Under the pieces are notes generated by a model. The model was not told the DNA's origin. It searched no databases and saw only the letters and a program-made list of their open reading frames with translations. DNA of 64,000 nucleotides from Marinospirillum sp035271045 (GTDB taxonomy: Bacteria > Pseudomonadota > Gammaproteobacteria > Pseudomonadales > Halomonadaceae), in assembly GCF_035271045.1 (NCBI RefSeq), contig NZ_DATESC010000007.1, forward strand, positions 1-64,000, given 5' to 3'. How positions within the stretch are numbered: position 1 is the first letter of the stretch; the number at the start of each line of letters is the position of its first letter. Positions 7,184 to 16,159 of this stretch are shown here, piece after piece. The position numbers and the translations under genes are program-made.

Positions 7184-8305
7184 TTACATTTCAGGATTGC
7201 TTAATACTTCAGCAGCACTGCTAACGATAAGTGGATCAGCTTCAGTTACCACTTTCTCATTTTTATTGGTATAAGGCATGGAGGTTAGCAAAAGCTTCAT
7301 TGCTGCTAGACGCGCTCTTTTCTTGTCGTCAGATTTAATGACTGTCCAAGGTGTTAAGCTTTTATGGGTGTGCATTAGCATCGCTTCTTTAGCACGGCTG
7401 TAATCTTCCCATTTATCCAATGAAGCTAAGTCAACGGGTGATAGTTTCCACTGTTTAAGTGGGTCGCCACGGCGTGACATAAAGCGGCGGTATTGTTCTT
7501 GGCGTGAAACAGAAAACCAAAACTTAAATAAACGTATACCGCTGTCAATTAGCATTTGTTCAAAGACGGGGGTTTGGTGTAAAAATTGTACGTATTCTTC
7601 TTGTGAACAAAAGCCCATAACGCGCTCAACACCTGCACGGTTGTACCAAGAACGGTCAAATAAAACAATTTCACCCGCAGCAGGTAAATGCTGAATGTAG
7701 CGCTGGAAATACCACTGGGTGCGTTCACGCTCAGAAGGTTTTTCCAAAGCAACAACGTGTGCGCCCCGTGGATTAAGGTGTTCCATCATGCGCTTTATGG
7801 CACCACCTTTACCCGCAGCATCACGGCCTTCAAAAATGATGACAATTCGTTCACCTTCATCTTTTATCCAGCGCTGTAATTTTAAAAGCTCTATCTGTAA
7901 TAAGCGCTTTTGTGCTTCATATTCAACACGAGTCATTTTTTTATCGTAAGGATAATCAGAAGCCACAAAAAAATCGGGTTCTTTATCTAAAGGACTTTCA
8001 ATTAATAATGGGGATGCTAACTGATCATCAGATGACGGGTTGTTTACTTCAGTTTGATCGGTTTTAAGCTTGTCTGTTTTAGGTTTGCTAACTTTTTCTT
8101 TGTTAGCTTTTAGATTAGTTGATGCTGTAACAGTGGCTTGTGTGACGCTAGGTTGTGTAATACTAGATTCTGCGCCAACGGCTTTTTTGGTCATGGGTTC
8201 TACAATAACAGTCTCTGCATTAATAGCTTTTGCAATAACTGGTGTTGTCGTTTTGGTAGTTGTTGAATCTGCTTTTTTCTCTTTAAGAACACTTGCTGGT
8301 TTCAT
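7184..8305 (-). CDS. ppk2: Polyphosphate kinase 2, with a long Thr/Lys-rich N-terminal extension
   Basis: This 373-residue protein transfers phosphate between polyphosphate and nucleotides. The kinase domain starts near residue 118. It has the Walker A motif GRDAAGKGG (160-168), the lid-region NPRGAHVVALEKPSERER and the Walker B region FDRSWYNRAGVERVMGF. The order matches single-domain (class I) PPK2. The first ~115 residues are low-complexity, rich in Thr, Ala, Lys and Val, and not part of the family domain. Strong AGGAGG precedes the ATG at 8305. It follows tesA by 36 nt on the same strand and is probably co-transcribed. An exopolyphosphatase gene lies 14 kb away. Direction (ADP or GDP phosphorylation) cannot be read. 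Confidence 0.94.
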   Translation of the reverse strand: MKPASVLKEKKADSTTTKTTTPVIAKAINAETVIVEPMTKKAVGAESSITQPSVTQATVTASTNLKANKEKVSKPKTDKLKTDQTEVNNPSSDDQLASPLLIESPLDKEPDFFVASDYPYDKKMTRVEYEAQKRLLQIELLKLQRWIKDEGERIVIIFEGRDAAGKGGAIKRMMEHLNPRGAHVVALEKPSERERTQWYFQRYIQHLPAAGEIVLFDRSWYNRAGVERVMGFCSQEEYVQFLHQTPVFEQMLIDSGIRLFKFWFSVSRQEQYRRFMSRRGDPLKQWKLSPVDLASLDKWEDYSRAKEAMLMHTHKSLTPWTVIKSDDKKRARLAAMKLLLTSMPYTNKNEKVVTEADPLIVSSAAEVLSNPEM

Positions 8306-8341
8306 GTCGACCTCCTAATGTCACACATTTAAAAATACACC

Positions 8342-9025
8342 TTAATTCAATAGGGCTTCTAACTCAAGCCATACAGTTTCAAGAATTAAAGGCTGAGCTT
8401 GTGCTGTTGGGTGTAATCTATCTTCTTGCATTAATTCAGGTTTATCAGCCACGCCTTCTAGTAAAAAAGGCACTAAAGGCAGCTGGTGTTGTTGGGCTAA
8501 TTTTGGGTAGATATTCTCAAATTTAGCAAGGTAGGCTGGCCCATAATTGGGTGGCAATAAAATACCTAATAACATAACTTTAGCACCGCTTTGCTGGCTT
8601 AATGCCAGCATTTTTTCTAGGTTATTGTTAATTAATGAAGGTGGCAAACCACGCAACCCATCATTTGCCCCTAATTCTAATAGAACAATGCTGGGTTGAT
8701 GCTGTCTTAACAGCGCCGGTAATCGTGTCAGTCCACCACTGGTTGTTTCGCCACTAATTGACGCATTTACTAGCTGCCAGCTTTGTTCGTTTTTTAGATG
8801 TTGTTTAAGTAAACGTTGTTCTAATAAAGCAACCCAGCCAGTTTGAGTAGGAATGTTATAGGCTGCGCTTAAACTATCACCCATCACCAAAATTACTGGG
8901 GGCTTTGTTGCTGTTAGTGATGTTGCTGTCAGTGATGCAGCATTAACCGATCCAATATTGATTAATAGCAATGCTAGCAATCCAGTCATCCAGCTTAATT
9001 TTTTACTTTTCCACGGATAGAACAT
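8342..9025 (-). CDS. tesA: Periplasmic SGNH esterase/thioesterase TesA
   Basis: This 227-residue lipase-like hydrolase acts on acyl-CoA and aryl esters in the periplasm. A signal peptide covers roughly residues 1-30 (KSKK followed by a hydrophobic stretch ending at SVNA). SGNH blocks are in order: GDSLSAAYNIP (nucleophile Ser), the block I-III Gly/Asn region ELGANDGLRG, and the catalytic Asp-His pair DRLHP. The tesA-ybbA-ybbP divergent arrangement is the conserved gammaproteobacterial one. Its start codon overlaps the ybbA start codon on the other strand (CATG at 9023-9026). Confidence 0.93.
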   Translation of the reverse strand: MFYPWKSKKLSWMTGLLALLLINIGSVNAASLTATSLTATKPPVILVMGDSLSAAYNIPTQTGWVALLEQRLLKQHLKNEQSWQLVNASISGETTSGGLTRLPALLRQHQPSIVLLELGANDGLRGLPPSLINNNLEKMLALSQQSGAKVMLLGILLPPNYGPAYLAKFENIYPKLAQQHQLPLVPFLLEGVADKPELMQEDRLHPTAQAQPLILETVWLELEALLN

Positions 9026-9731
9026 GACATCAAACCCCTTAACAAAAGAAACCGTTATTCAAGCCAAAGATTTAGGTTACAGCGTGGCACAAGATGCACA
9101 ACCTTTGATTATTTTGCGTAATTTAAACTTGAGTATCCAGTCAGGCGAACAGGTCGCTATTCTTGGCCCTTCTGGTGCGGGAAAATCCACCTTATTAGCA
9201 TTGTTGGCAGGGCTAGATACGCCCACTGAGGGCGAGTTATTGTGGCGAGGCCAGGCTTTTAGCTCGCTGGATGAAGATGCCCGTGCTGCGGTAAGGGCCA
9301 AAGAAGTTGGGTTTATTTTTCAATCTTTTCAGTTATTACCTGAGTTAAATGCCTTAGAGAATGTGATGCTGCCTTTGGAATTAAAAGGCGATCCAAAAGC
9401 AAAACAGCAAGCTGAAAAATGGCTAGAAAAAGTGGGTCTAACCCAGCGTGCTAAACACCGCCCCAGCCAGCTTTCTGGTGGTGAACAGCAGCGGGTTGCC
9501 ATTGCGCGTGCTTTTGTTGCTAAGCCGCACGTATTATTTGCTGATGAGCCAACGGGTAATTTAGATGAAGATAATGGTCGTAAAGTGGCAGATTTACTTT
9601 TTGAATTAAAAGCGATTAACGCGCAAGCCATGACGCTTATTTTAGTAACGCATGACCGCCAATTGGCGCAGCGTTGCCAGCGTATTTTACAGCTCGAAGC
9701 CGGTCAGCTTATTAATAATGAGGTAAATTAA
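9024..9731 (+). CDS. ybbA: ABC transporter ATPase, LolD/YbbA type
   Basis: This 235-residue nucleotide-binding subunit powers the FtsX-like permease encoded 2 nt downstream. It has Walker A GPSGAGKST, a Q-loop in FIFQSFQLLPELNALENV, the signature LSGGEQQRVAIARAF, Walker B VLFADEPTGNLD and the H-loop in LVTHD. The LPELNALENVMLP stretch is typical of the MacB/LolD/YbbA subfamily. It forms an operon with the permease. By family it is linked to release or export of lipidated or membrane substrates. The exact substrate is unknown, even in E. coli. Confidence 0.95.
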   Translation: MTSNPLTKETVIQAKDLGYSVAQDAQPLIILRNLNLSIQSGEQVAILGPSGAGKSTLLALLAGLDTPTEGELLWRGQAFSSLDEDARAAVRAKEVGFIFQSFQLLPELNALENVMLPLELKGDPKAKQQAEKWLEKVGLTQRAKHRPSQLSGGEQQRVAIARAFVAKPHVLFADEPTGNLDEDNGRKVADLLFELKAINAQAMTLILVTHDRQLAQRCQRILQLEAGQLINNEVN

Positions 9732-9733
9732 GT

Positions 9734-12232
9734 ATGGGTGATTTAAAACTAACCGCGCAGCAAGCTTGGCGGGGTGTTAAAGCGGGAGAATATCACGTTT
9801 TATTAGTTGCTCTGATTTTAGCCGTTGCTTGCGCCACTTTATTGGGCGTGGTGGGCGAACGCATTCAAGGTGCGCTAGGTGAAGAAACAGCACGAATATC
9901 CGGTGGTGATCTAGTGATTAGTGGTCGCCAGCCAACCAGTGAAGCATTAAAAGAAAGCTTTACCGCTGCTGATTTGCGTTGGTCAGAAAAAGTGCAGTTG
10001 ACCAGCATGGCAAGTTTTGGCGATGAATTTTTACTGGTTAACCTAAATGCGGTGGATAACCATTATCCGCTGCTAGGTGAAGTGCGTTTGCAAGGCCAAA
10101 ACAATAAAACTTGGCAACAAAGCCAGCCGCCCGCTGTGGGTGAAATTTGGGTGGAGCCGAGTTTAGCGCTGCGTTTAGGTGCAATGCTAGGCGATACGTT
10201 GGATGTGGGTGGAATTAGTTTTAAGTTAACTGCATTTTTGTTAGAAACACCCGATCAAAGCGGTGGTTTTTCAAGCTTTTCGCCTAAAGTTTTGGTGCAT
10301 TTAGACAGTTTAAGTAACAGTCCACTATTAGACACTTTAAGCCGTGCTAGGTGGCGTTTAGGCATAACCGGCGCTGCTGCAACACTTGAGGCGTTAATTG
10401 AAACCTTGCCTAAGCAGCTAGAAGGGCATCAACGTTTACGCGATTTTAAAGAAAGTCAGCCAGGCATTGCACGGGCGATGACTGAAGGGCAACGCTATTT
10501 GGCGATGGCGGGTTTAGTGGCCGTTTTGTTAGCGGCACTGGCCGTGGGTTTAGCCACGCAACGCCAAGCCAAGCGCCAAGCCAAAGAAGTGGCGCTATTG
10601 CGTTGTTTGGGGCAATCCCGAGCGCGAGTACAAAAGCTATTACTGTTACAGCTTTTTTGGTTGGGTTTATCGGCGGGTATTATAGGTGGTGTGATTGGTT
10701 ATGCCGCGCATTGGGGTTTGATCGAACTACTAAAGCCTGTTTTACCTTTAGCTTTACCAGCGGCCAGTTTAAAGCCGATGTTTGCGGCTATTGCTTTAGC
10801 GCTGTGGCTGCTGCTGGGTTTTTCTTTGGCACCTTTGTTAAGCCTTGGGCAAATTAGTCCTTTAGCCGTGCTGCAGTCGCGTCCTTGGCAGCTTAGCCAT
10901 TCGGCGTGGTTAACTTACGGTTTGGCGGGTGTTGCAACGCTAGGTTTAGGTTGGTGGTTGTCGGGTGATTGGTTGCTGACTTTATGGACGTTAGTGGGGT
11001 TAAGTGGTGTTGGTTTAATCGTTACTGGTATTGGTTGGCTGCTGCTGCGCTTATTGATGAGTCAGCTCGATAACCTACCTTGGTATTGGCGGCAAGGTTT
11101 GCGCCGTTTAGGGCGTAATCCTAGCGAAACGCTGCTGCAACTTAGCACTTTTACCCTCGCTTTTACTGCGGTGTTGTTGGTGGGCAGAGGTGGCGATCAA
11201 TTAATGAATGATTGGCAAAACCAATTGCCAGCAGAGCGCCCTAATCAGTTTGCGGTAGACATTCAGCCCTATGAAAAACAAGCCTTTGCCGCAGTATTAG
11301 ATGAACAAGGCTTAGCCCACAGTCAGCTTTACCCTTTATTAAGGGCACGCTTAACTCATATTAACGGTAAAGCCGCAGCAGAAGCAGTGCCCGATTCAGC
11401 GGCCAGCGACAATGCATTAAGGCGTGAATTAAACCTAACTTGGAGCGAAACCCTTCCTGAAGGCAATACGCTTAAAGCCGGAGCTTGGTGGCCCGATTTA
11501 CCAGCAGCTAAAGCTGGTGTATTGCCTGTGTCGGTTGAAGCCGATGTTGCTAAACGCTTGAATTTAAAACTAGGTGATGAGCTAACCTTTAATATGGCCG
11601 GTAACCATTTGCAAACCAGCATTGCTAGCATTCGTGAAGTGCGTTGGGAGAGTTTTAATCCTAATTTTTATGTTATTTTTCCGCCCAAGGTGCTGGAAGA
11701 CCAAGCGCATACTTTTTTGGCTAGCTTTGTGTTGCCAGAAGACGAAGCCGGTTTTATCCGCGCGTTAACTCAGCAATTTCCTGGCGTGGCTTTTTTAGAT
11801 GTACGTGCCATGCTAGCGCAGGCCGAAGGCATTTTACGTCAGCTCAGTTTAGGCGTGCAGTATTTGCTGGGCTTTGTTTTATTGGCAGGTTTATTAGTCA
11901 CTTGGGCGCTAATGATGGCCAGCCTAGATGCACGCAAACGCGAGCAAGTATTACTTAAAGTGCTGGGGGCTTCGCGGCGCAATTTAGCTTCTCGTCAAGC
12001 TTTGGAATTTTTGCTGTTAGGCGGCTTGGCGGGTGTGTTGGCAGCCTTGTTGGGCGAGTTGCTCTACAGTTTTATTGCTGGCAAACTGCTTAACTTACCT
12101 TGGTCGCCTGCGGCATTATTTTGGGTTTTACCGCCGGTGATTGGTGCTTTGTTATTAGCAGGCTTTGCCCATTTAGCGCTTAAAAATGCTTTACAAACAC
12201 CGCCTCACCAATTGTTAAAACAATTAAGCTAA
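9734..12232 (+). CDS. ybbP: FtsX-like ABC permease YbbP
   Basis: This 832-residue inner-membrane permease works with the preceding ATPase. It has an N-terminal membrane segment (about 22-42), a large periplasmic region, and an FtsX core of three segments near residues 260-390. Two further central segments and a second periplasmic domain follow, then a C-terminal FtsX triplet near 700-820. The two blocks QRQAKRQAKEVALLRCLGQS and DARKREQVLLKVLGASRRN are the duplicated FtsX cytoplasmic motifs. Length is close to E. coli YbbP (804). Start ATG 9734 is 2 nt after the ybbA stop, so translation is probably coupled. Confidence 0.93.
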   Translation: MGDLKLTAQQAWRGVKAGEYHVLLVALILAVACATLLGVVGERIQGALGEETARISGGDLVISGRQPTSEALKESFTAADLRWSEKVQLTSMASFGDEFLLVNLNAVDNHYPLLGEVRLQGQNNKTWQQSQPPAVGEIWVEPSLALRLGAMLGDTLDVGGISFKLTAFLLETPDQSGGFSSFSPKVLVHLDSLSNSPLLDTLSRARWRLGITGAAATLEALIETLPKQLEGHQRLRDFKESQPGIARAMTEGQRYLAMAGLVAVLLAALAVGLATQRQAKRQAKEVALLRCLGQSRARVQKLLLLQLFWLGLSAGIIGGVIGYAAHWGLIELLKPVLPLALPAASLKPMFAAIALALWLLLGFSLAPLLSLGQISPLAVLQSRPWQLSHSAWLTYGLAGVATLGLGWWLSGDWLLTLWTLVGLSGVGLIVTGIGWLLLRLLMSQLDNLPWYWRQGLRRLGRNPSETLLQLSTFTLAFTAVLLVGRGGDQLMNDWQNQLPAERPNQFAVDIQPYEKQAFAAVLDEQGLAHSQLYPLLRARLTHINGKAAAEAVPDSAASDNALRRELNLTWSETLPEGNTLKAGAWWPDLPAAKAGVLPVSVEADVAKRLNLKLGDELTFNMAGNHLQTSIASIREVRWESFNPNFYVIFPPKVLEDQAHTFLASFVLPEDEAGFIRALTQQFPGVAFLDVRAMLAQAEGILRQLSLGVQYLLGFVLLAGLLVTWALMMASLDARKREQVLLKVLGASRRNLASRQALEFLLLGGLAGVLAALLGELLYSFIAGKLLNLPWSPAALFWVLPPVIGALLLAGFAHLALKNALQTPPHQLLKQLS

Positions 12233-12255
12233 AAATACCTGCTTAGCTTAATTAT

Positions 12256-12484
12256 TAAACGAAGAAGATAAGCGCGAAGATTTTGAATGCCGGTGTGAGC
12301 TGTGCCATCGTTATGGGGTGAATCCACCTTCGCCACAAGGCAACAGTTTTTATCAGCTTACGATATGCATCCCTACACAAAGGGTGCAGGTAAAGAACTG
12401 GAGCTGCACAGCCAAACCTTGCAGTGCATTGCGGGTGAGAAAGATACACTACACAAGTTTAGCCGCACAATTAATAAAAGGTAG
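12256..12484 (+). pseudogene. Possible degraded gene upstream of bolA
   Basis: Two plus-strand frames contain protein-like sequence but neither is complete. One frame reads FECRCELCHRYGVNPPSP and could come from a Cys-pair domain. Another reads HPYTKGAGKELELHSQTLQ and on to FSRTINKR, ending at 12,484 just before bolA. They could be one gene split by a frameshift, or chance. I do not recognise the family. Confidence 0.25.
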
Positions 12485-12490
12485 AAAATC

Positions 12491-12805
12491 ATGGTCAAAG
12501 TTGAAGCAGCAATTCGTAGCAAATTAGAAGCAGCCTTACGGCTAGAATTTATCGCCATAGAAAACGAAAGCGACCAGCACAGCGGCCCCGCCGGTCGTGA
12601 AAGCCACTTTAAGCTGACTTTAGTAAGTGAAGACTTCGCAGGTTTATTGCCAGTTAAACGCCACCAAAAAATCTACGCGCTTTTGGTTGAAGAAATGGCA
12701 GGCCCAGTTCATGCCCTAGCTTTACACCTTTATAGCCCTAAAGAATGGCAAGCCAAGGGTAAACAGCGCCCTAATTCACCCGATTGCTTAGGGGTGGGTA
12801 GCTAG
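12491..12805 (+). CDS. bolA: BolA-family protein
   Basis: This 104-residue protein has the BolA fold signature. It includes SHFKLTLVSEDFAGLLPVKR with the H-x-K/R-rich segment RHQKIYALLVEEM, and ends with ALALHLYSPKEW. BolA proteins pair with monothiol glutaredoxins through a [2Fe-2S] cluster and help iron-sulfur delivery; some also bind DNA. The conserved His in ESHFK and the RH pair are present. Its ATG follows AAAGGTAG. It has no recognisable glutaredoxin next to it, and lies between the ybb operon and gene debris. Confidence 0.92.
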   Translation: MVKVEAAIRSKLEAALRLEFIAIENESDQHSGPAGRESHFKLTLVSEDFAGLLPVKRHQKIYALLVEEMAGPVHALALHLYSPKEWQAKGKQRPNSPDCLGVGS

Positions 12806-13056
12806 TGTTTTAATAGATAATCCACTAAATCAATAATTAAAAAAGTTAAGCCTAACGTTGTTGAAGAAGCTAAGCAGCAGGCAAAACAAGAAACTACAGC
12901 ACGAACTTTGCTTGCAGTCTTTTCAACAGTTCAAAGGTGCTTATGCACTGAACATCATATTTTTGGCAGACGTTAGGTACTTTCACTGCAGAAATCAAAA
13001 CTATAGTAGAGCGCCTTAGTATGTATATAAGTATTAGCATCCAGTAAATACATAGC
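12806..13056. other. Intergenic debris
   Basis: The plus frame from about 12,820 reads a start-less, Lys/Glu-rich stretch (IIKKVKPNVVEEAKQQAKQ) that stops after about 49 codons. It has no start codon, no ribosome site and no recognisable family, so it is treated as a possible gene scrap only. Confidence 0.3.
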
Positions 13057-13630
13057 TTAAAGCTCCACGGCAAGCTTACTTAAATTAGCAGGCTTCATTT
13101 GCATTAGGTTAGCGGCTTCACGCAGCGGTGTATTTCCATTTAAGGCATCATTAACTAACGCTTTAGCAAAGTTTTGGCTCACTTGGGACTTTTTAGTTAC
13201 ATAATAAGTTGGTCCATTTCCTTGTTTTTGGCGCGCTTGAAAAGCTTTATTTTCTGCATCAATAAATTCTTGATAAGCTTTTTTTGTAATAAAGTTAAAT
13301 GTAAGTGCTCGGCGTGCAATAACCCACTGACTAACATAAAAGTGTGCAGCCAAGCTTGGCAATTGCTCATGCCAATCTGCTAATTTATTATCCCAACTGC
13401 TTTTAAACTCTGCTTCTGGCACCAACACTTCAGCAGCAACCGCATTACCAACACGCCTTGCTGCTCAATTCTTTATACCAAAACTGCCGCCCTTGCATTA
13501 ATTTGATGGTGTCGTTCAGTTCAGCGCTATACCTATCTAGTGGGTGGCTGACTAATGTTCGCAAATCTGCAAGTAAAGGTTTTTCAACCGGTGGCTCTGG
13601 TAAAAATAAATAAGCGAAGGGTAGGCTTTT
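13057..13630 (-). pseudogene. ImmA/IrrE-family (COG2856) metallopeptidase gene, core deleted
   Basis: Two family pieces are joined out of frame. The upstream piece (about 13,630-13,450) reads SLPFAYLFLPEPP, then ADLRTL and LNDTIKLMQGRQFWYKEL. This is the family's linker between the helix-turn-helix and the peptidase. The downstream piece (13,057-13,460) reads RVGNAVAAEVLVPEAEF, then FYVSQWVIARRAL, which is the C-terminal half. The central segment with the HEXXH zinc site is absent, and the frames differ by one base. So it cannot be active. Intact relatives are usually toxin-antitoxin-like or phage-associated regulators cleaving a partner repressor. The 5' end also lacks the helix-turn-helix. 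Confidence 0.8.
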
Positions 13631-14073
13631 TTACCCTGCTTTTAAGGAATACTCATAACTTTTAATAAAAAACTGCCCAAACTGCAAGCGAGTGACCTTT
13701 TTATTTCTATTTTAAGCAAAAGAAAATAAGCTAACACTTTGAAATCAGTTTTAATAGGATAGACTGTATTTTAGTAACTCAGCTACCCATTGATTAAGGC
13801 TTTTGTTAGTTATTATCATTTGTTTTTTTATCCATAAATTGCTTCCTTAATAGGCTCTAGTTATTTGTAATGATTGTTCATTAGCCAAGACAAGGAGACT
13901 TGAACTAAGACTTAGGAACAAGGTTGGTAACAATTGATTTTAATACAATGCTTTAGAATATGTTTGTTAATTTCTTATGGCAGATTAACGCTGACAAAGG
14001 TATGCTAGCATTAAAAACAATTAAATATTGAGGAAGTATGGAAGAGAAAACTCAGCATGATTGAATTATTAGT
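13631..14073. other. AT-rich stretch without a gene
   Basis: No open frame, RNA or clear hairpin is seen. It separates the ImmA/IrrE pseudogene from the broken diguanylate cyclase gene and probably carries that gene's promoter. Confidence 0.5.
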
Positions 14074-14909
14074 ATGAAATACACTCGAATTTCTACTTAC
14101 CTTATATTTCTTACCATATTTTTACTACTTATTAATATAGTTATGATTTGCTTTATATTTCAGAAAGTAAAAGTTCTGGAAAGTGATGCTAGTATAATAA
14201 ATCGTATGGGGATTATTAGAAGGTCAATCCAGAGGATAACTAAACTAGAAATATCCGGTAATCAAAATTCTTACAGTGAAATAATTGTAGATAAAAACCT
14301 AATTATAGAAATCGACCTACAGATTAAAAGCTTACTTGAAGATGAAAAATTGCTCTTTCTTGCTAAAGAATATTCTGATTTTGGCATTGAAAATATAAAA
14401 GCAATCCAAGCTAAATGGCAAAATCTAAAACTATTATTAGAAAACCATCAAAAAAAGCCTACCAATAATATTTTAATAGAAATTTTAAATGAAAGTGAAG
14501 AATCTTGGGAGCTAGCAAACTTCGCAGCTTTAAGCGCACAAGAGGCTACTGAAGGAAAAATTTCAGGCATAAAAAATTCTATATTGTTTTATTAATTTAC
14601 ACAATTAATGTTCTAGCCGTTATATGGGTTGTCTATTCTTACGTTAGAAAAAATCTTGAATTTAAAGCTTCTTACGATGCACTAACTGGGCTAGCCAATA
14701 GACATTCCTACGAAAGAACTATTGAAACTGAAATTGAACGAAGTAACCGTTATAAAACAAAATTTTCTTTAATTATTTATGATGTTGATTACTTTAAAAA
14801 AATAAATGATACCTATGGTCACGAATCAGGTGACAAAATATTAATCGAGCTTTCTAACTTAATAAAAAAGCAAAAAAACCAGCCGTGCTTTAAGTCCGAC
14901 TGGGGTTGA
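14074..14909 (+). pseudogene. Membrane diguanylate cyclase (GGDEF), frameshifted and truncated
   Basis: Codons 1-173 encode an N-terminal membrane helix (about 8-30) and a periplasmic helical sensor region. The frame stops at 14,595. One base over, the sequence continues through a second membrane helix (INVLAVIWVVYSYVRK) and the GGDEF start: YDALTGLANRHSYERT, IIYDVDYFKKINDTYGHE, SGDKILIELSNLI. Adding one A to the A6 run near 14,568 would fuse both parts. The match ends near 14,870, before the GG[DE]EF loop itself, so c-di-GMP synthesis is not possible. The 3' half has been replaced by the terminator of the convergent peroxiredoxin gene. Confidence 0.88.
14873..14903 (-). terminator. Terminator of the peroxiredoxin gene
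   Basis: On the minus strand, CCAGTCG...CGGCTGG forms a 7-bp stem with one G-T pair, followed by seven T residues. It lies 50 nt beyond the peroxiredoxin stop. Confidence 0.85.
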
Positions 14910-14952
14910 GTTTAAACCTTTGGCATCAAATCAACTGCAAAAGGCCTAAAGC

Positions 14953-15597
14953 TTACAGGTCTTTTTTACAGAAATACCAATCAACGCACTCATAACCTTC
15001 GCCTTCACGTGCATTTGCAGCATCGGCATCAGCGGGTGGTGGCACTATTACTTGGTCGCCAGGCTGCCAGCCTTCAGGTGTTGCTACCTTGTGCTCGTCT
15101 GATGTTTGTAGCGCTTTAATTAAGCGTAAAAACTCAGGAATCGAACGGCCATTGGTCATGGGGTAGTAAACCATGGCACGCAAAATGCCCTTGTCATCAA
15201 TAATGTAAGTTGAACGCACGGCTGATGTATCAGAAGCGCCGGGCTGAATCATGCCGTAAGCATTGGCGACTTTCATCGACAAGTCTTCAATGATTGGGAA
15301 AGTAATTTCTACCCCAAACTTTTCTTTAATGTTACGTACCCAAGCCACGTGTGAATAGTAGCTGTCAATCGACAAGCCAAGCAGTTCACAGTTTAGCGCC
15401 TGAAATTCAGGGTGGTGCTTAGCAAAGGCGATAAATTCAGTAGTGCACACGGGTGTAAAGTCAGCTGGGTGAGAAAACAGCACTAACCATTTGCCCTTAT
15501 AGTCTGAAAGTTTCTTAACGCCATACGTTGTTTTAGCTTCAAAATCAGGTGCTGGCTGATTCAAGCCTGGCAATACTGGGTTTTTTACTTCGCTCAT
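14953..15597 (-). CDS. Peroxiredoxin, Prx6/AhpC-like
   Basis: This 214-residue thiol peroxidase reduces hydrogen and organic peroxides in the cytoplasm. The peroxidatic site is HPADFTPVCTTEF (Cys near 47). The C-terminal YECVDWYFC provides two further cysteines that can resolve the sulfenic acid, as in the archaeal-type Prx6 subfamily. The active-site Arg lies in TSAVRSTYIID. I chose the ATG at 15,597 (MSEVKNPVLPGLN) because GGAG lies 8 nt upstream; the open frame to 15,687 adds residues without family match. It is a monocistron with its own terminator. Its promoter lies in the stretch 15,598-15,740. Confidence 0.95.
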   Translation of the reverse strand: MSEVKNPVLPGLNQPAPDFEAKTTYGVKKLSDYKGKWLVLFSHPADFTPVCTTEFIAFAKHHPEFQALNCELLGLSIDSYYSHVAWVRNIKEKFGVEITFPIIEDLSMKVANAYGMIQPGASDTSAVRSTYIIDDKGILRAMVYYPMTNGRSIPEFLRLIKALQTSDEHKVATPEGWQPGDQVIVPPPADADAANAREGEGYECVDWYFCKKDL

Positions 15598-15743
15598 GTC
15601 TTTTCTCCGATGGGTTTGAAGTGCTACTGGTAAGCATACTAGCATAGGGAATCTAAAAATTAGCATTGCCTTATGTAATGGCGTCAATAGTTTTTTTGTA
15701 ATATATTTTAATTATAAGATAGTTAAAAGCTAGAGTTGAGGCC

Positions 15744-15780
15744 AAAAAAAGCGCCCAGTTTAAAAGTTAACTGAGTGCTT
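15744..15780 (-). terminator. Terminator of the 78-aa gene
   Basis: AAGCGCCCAGTT (15749-15760) pairs with AACTGAGTGCTT (15769-15780), with G-T pairs. The minus strand then has seven T residues. Confidence 0.85.
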
Positions 15781-15836
15781 GTTTGATATAATCAACTTTA
15801 AAAGTTACTCACTATAACCTTATTAGTTATAAGGTC

Positions 15837-16073
15837 TTAGCTTTTAGATAAAGGTTTTGTATCCACTGGTGCATCGGTCATAATTGAACTAATGAGTTGA
15901 TTGATTTCAGTATCTAGCTCATCTGATAAATTATTATTGACGGGCGTTTTTTTAGGGTAGAGAACTTCAACTTCATCCATTTCTTTTAAAAAACTGTTAA
16001 GGCAGTCAATGCTTTTAGTGTTTTTTGCTTGATCCATTGTAGCTGTTAGCATTTTAGATGAAAAACTATTCAT
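15837..16073 (-). CDS. Small hypothetical protein, 78 aa
   Basis: I do not recognise this protein. It is acidic at its C-terminal half, has no membrane segment or signal peptide, and no cysteine motif apart from one Cys (SIDCLNSF). It is supported as a real gene by AAAGGAG 8 nt before the ATG at 16,073 and by a good terminator 56 nt after its stop. It is a single gene upstream of a peroxiredoxin on the same strand, but separated from it by that terminator. An inverted repeat lies about 50 nt upstream of its start. Confidence 0.65.
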   Translation of the reverse strand: MNSFSSKMLTATMDQAKNTKSIDCLNSFLKEMDEVEVLYPKKTPVNNNLSDELDTEINQLISSIMTDAPVDTKPLSKS

Positions 16074-16118
16074 GGTACTACTCCTTTGTATTACTTAATT
16101 ATTTGCAGTCCCTTTCTA

Positions 16119-16159
16119 TTGCTAGGCTTGATTGGCTTTTTATATAAACAGCCTAGCAA
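16119..16159. repeat. 10-bp inverted repeat upstream of the 78-aa gene
   Basis: TTGCTAGGCT (16119-16128) and AGCCTAGCAA (16150-16159) are perfect inverted copies around a 21-nt AT-rich loop that contains TATATAA. It could be an operator of the 78-aa gene. No gene is seen between 16,074 and 16,336. Confidence 0.5.
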
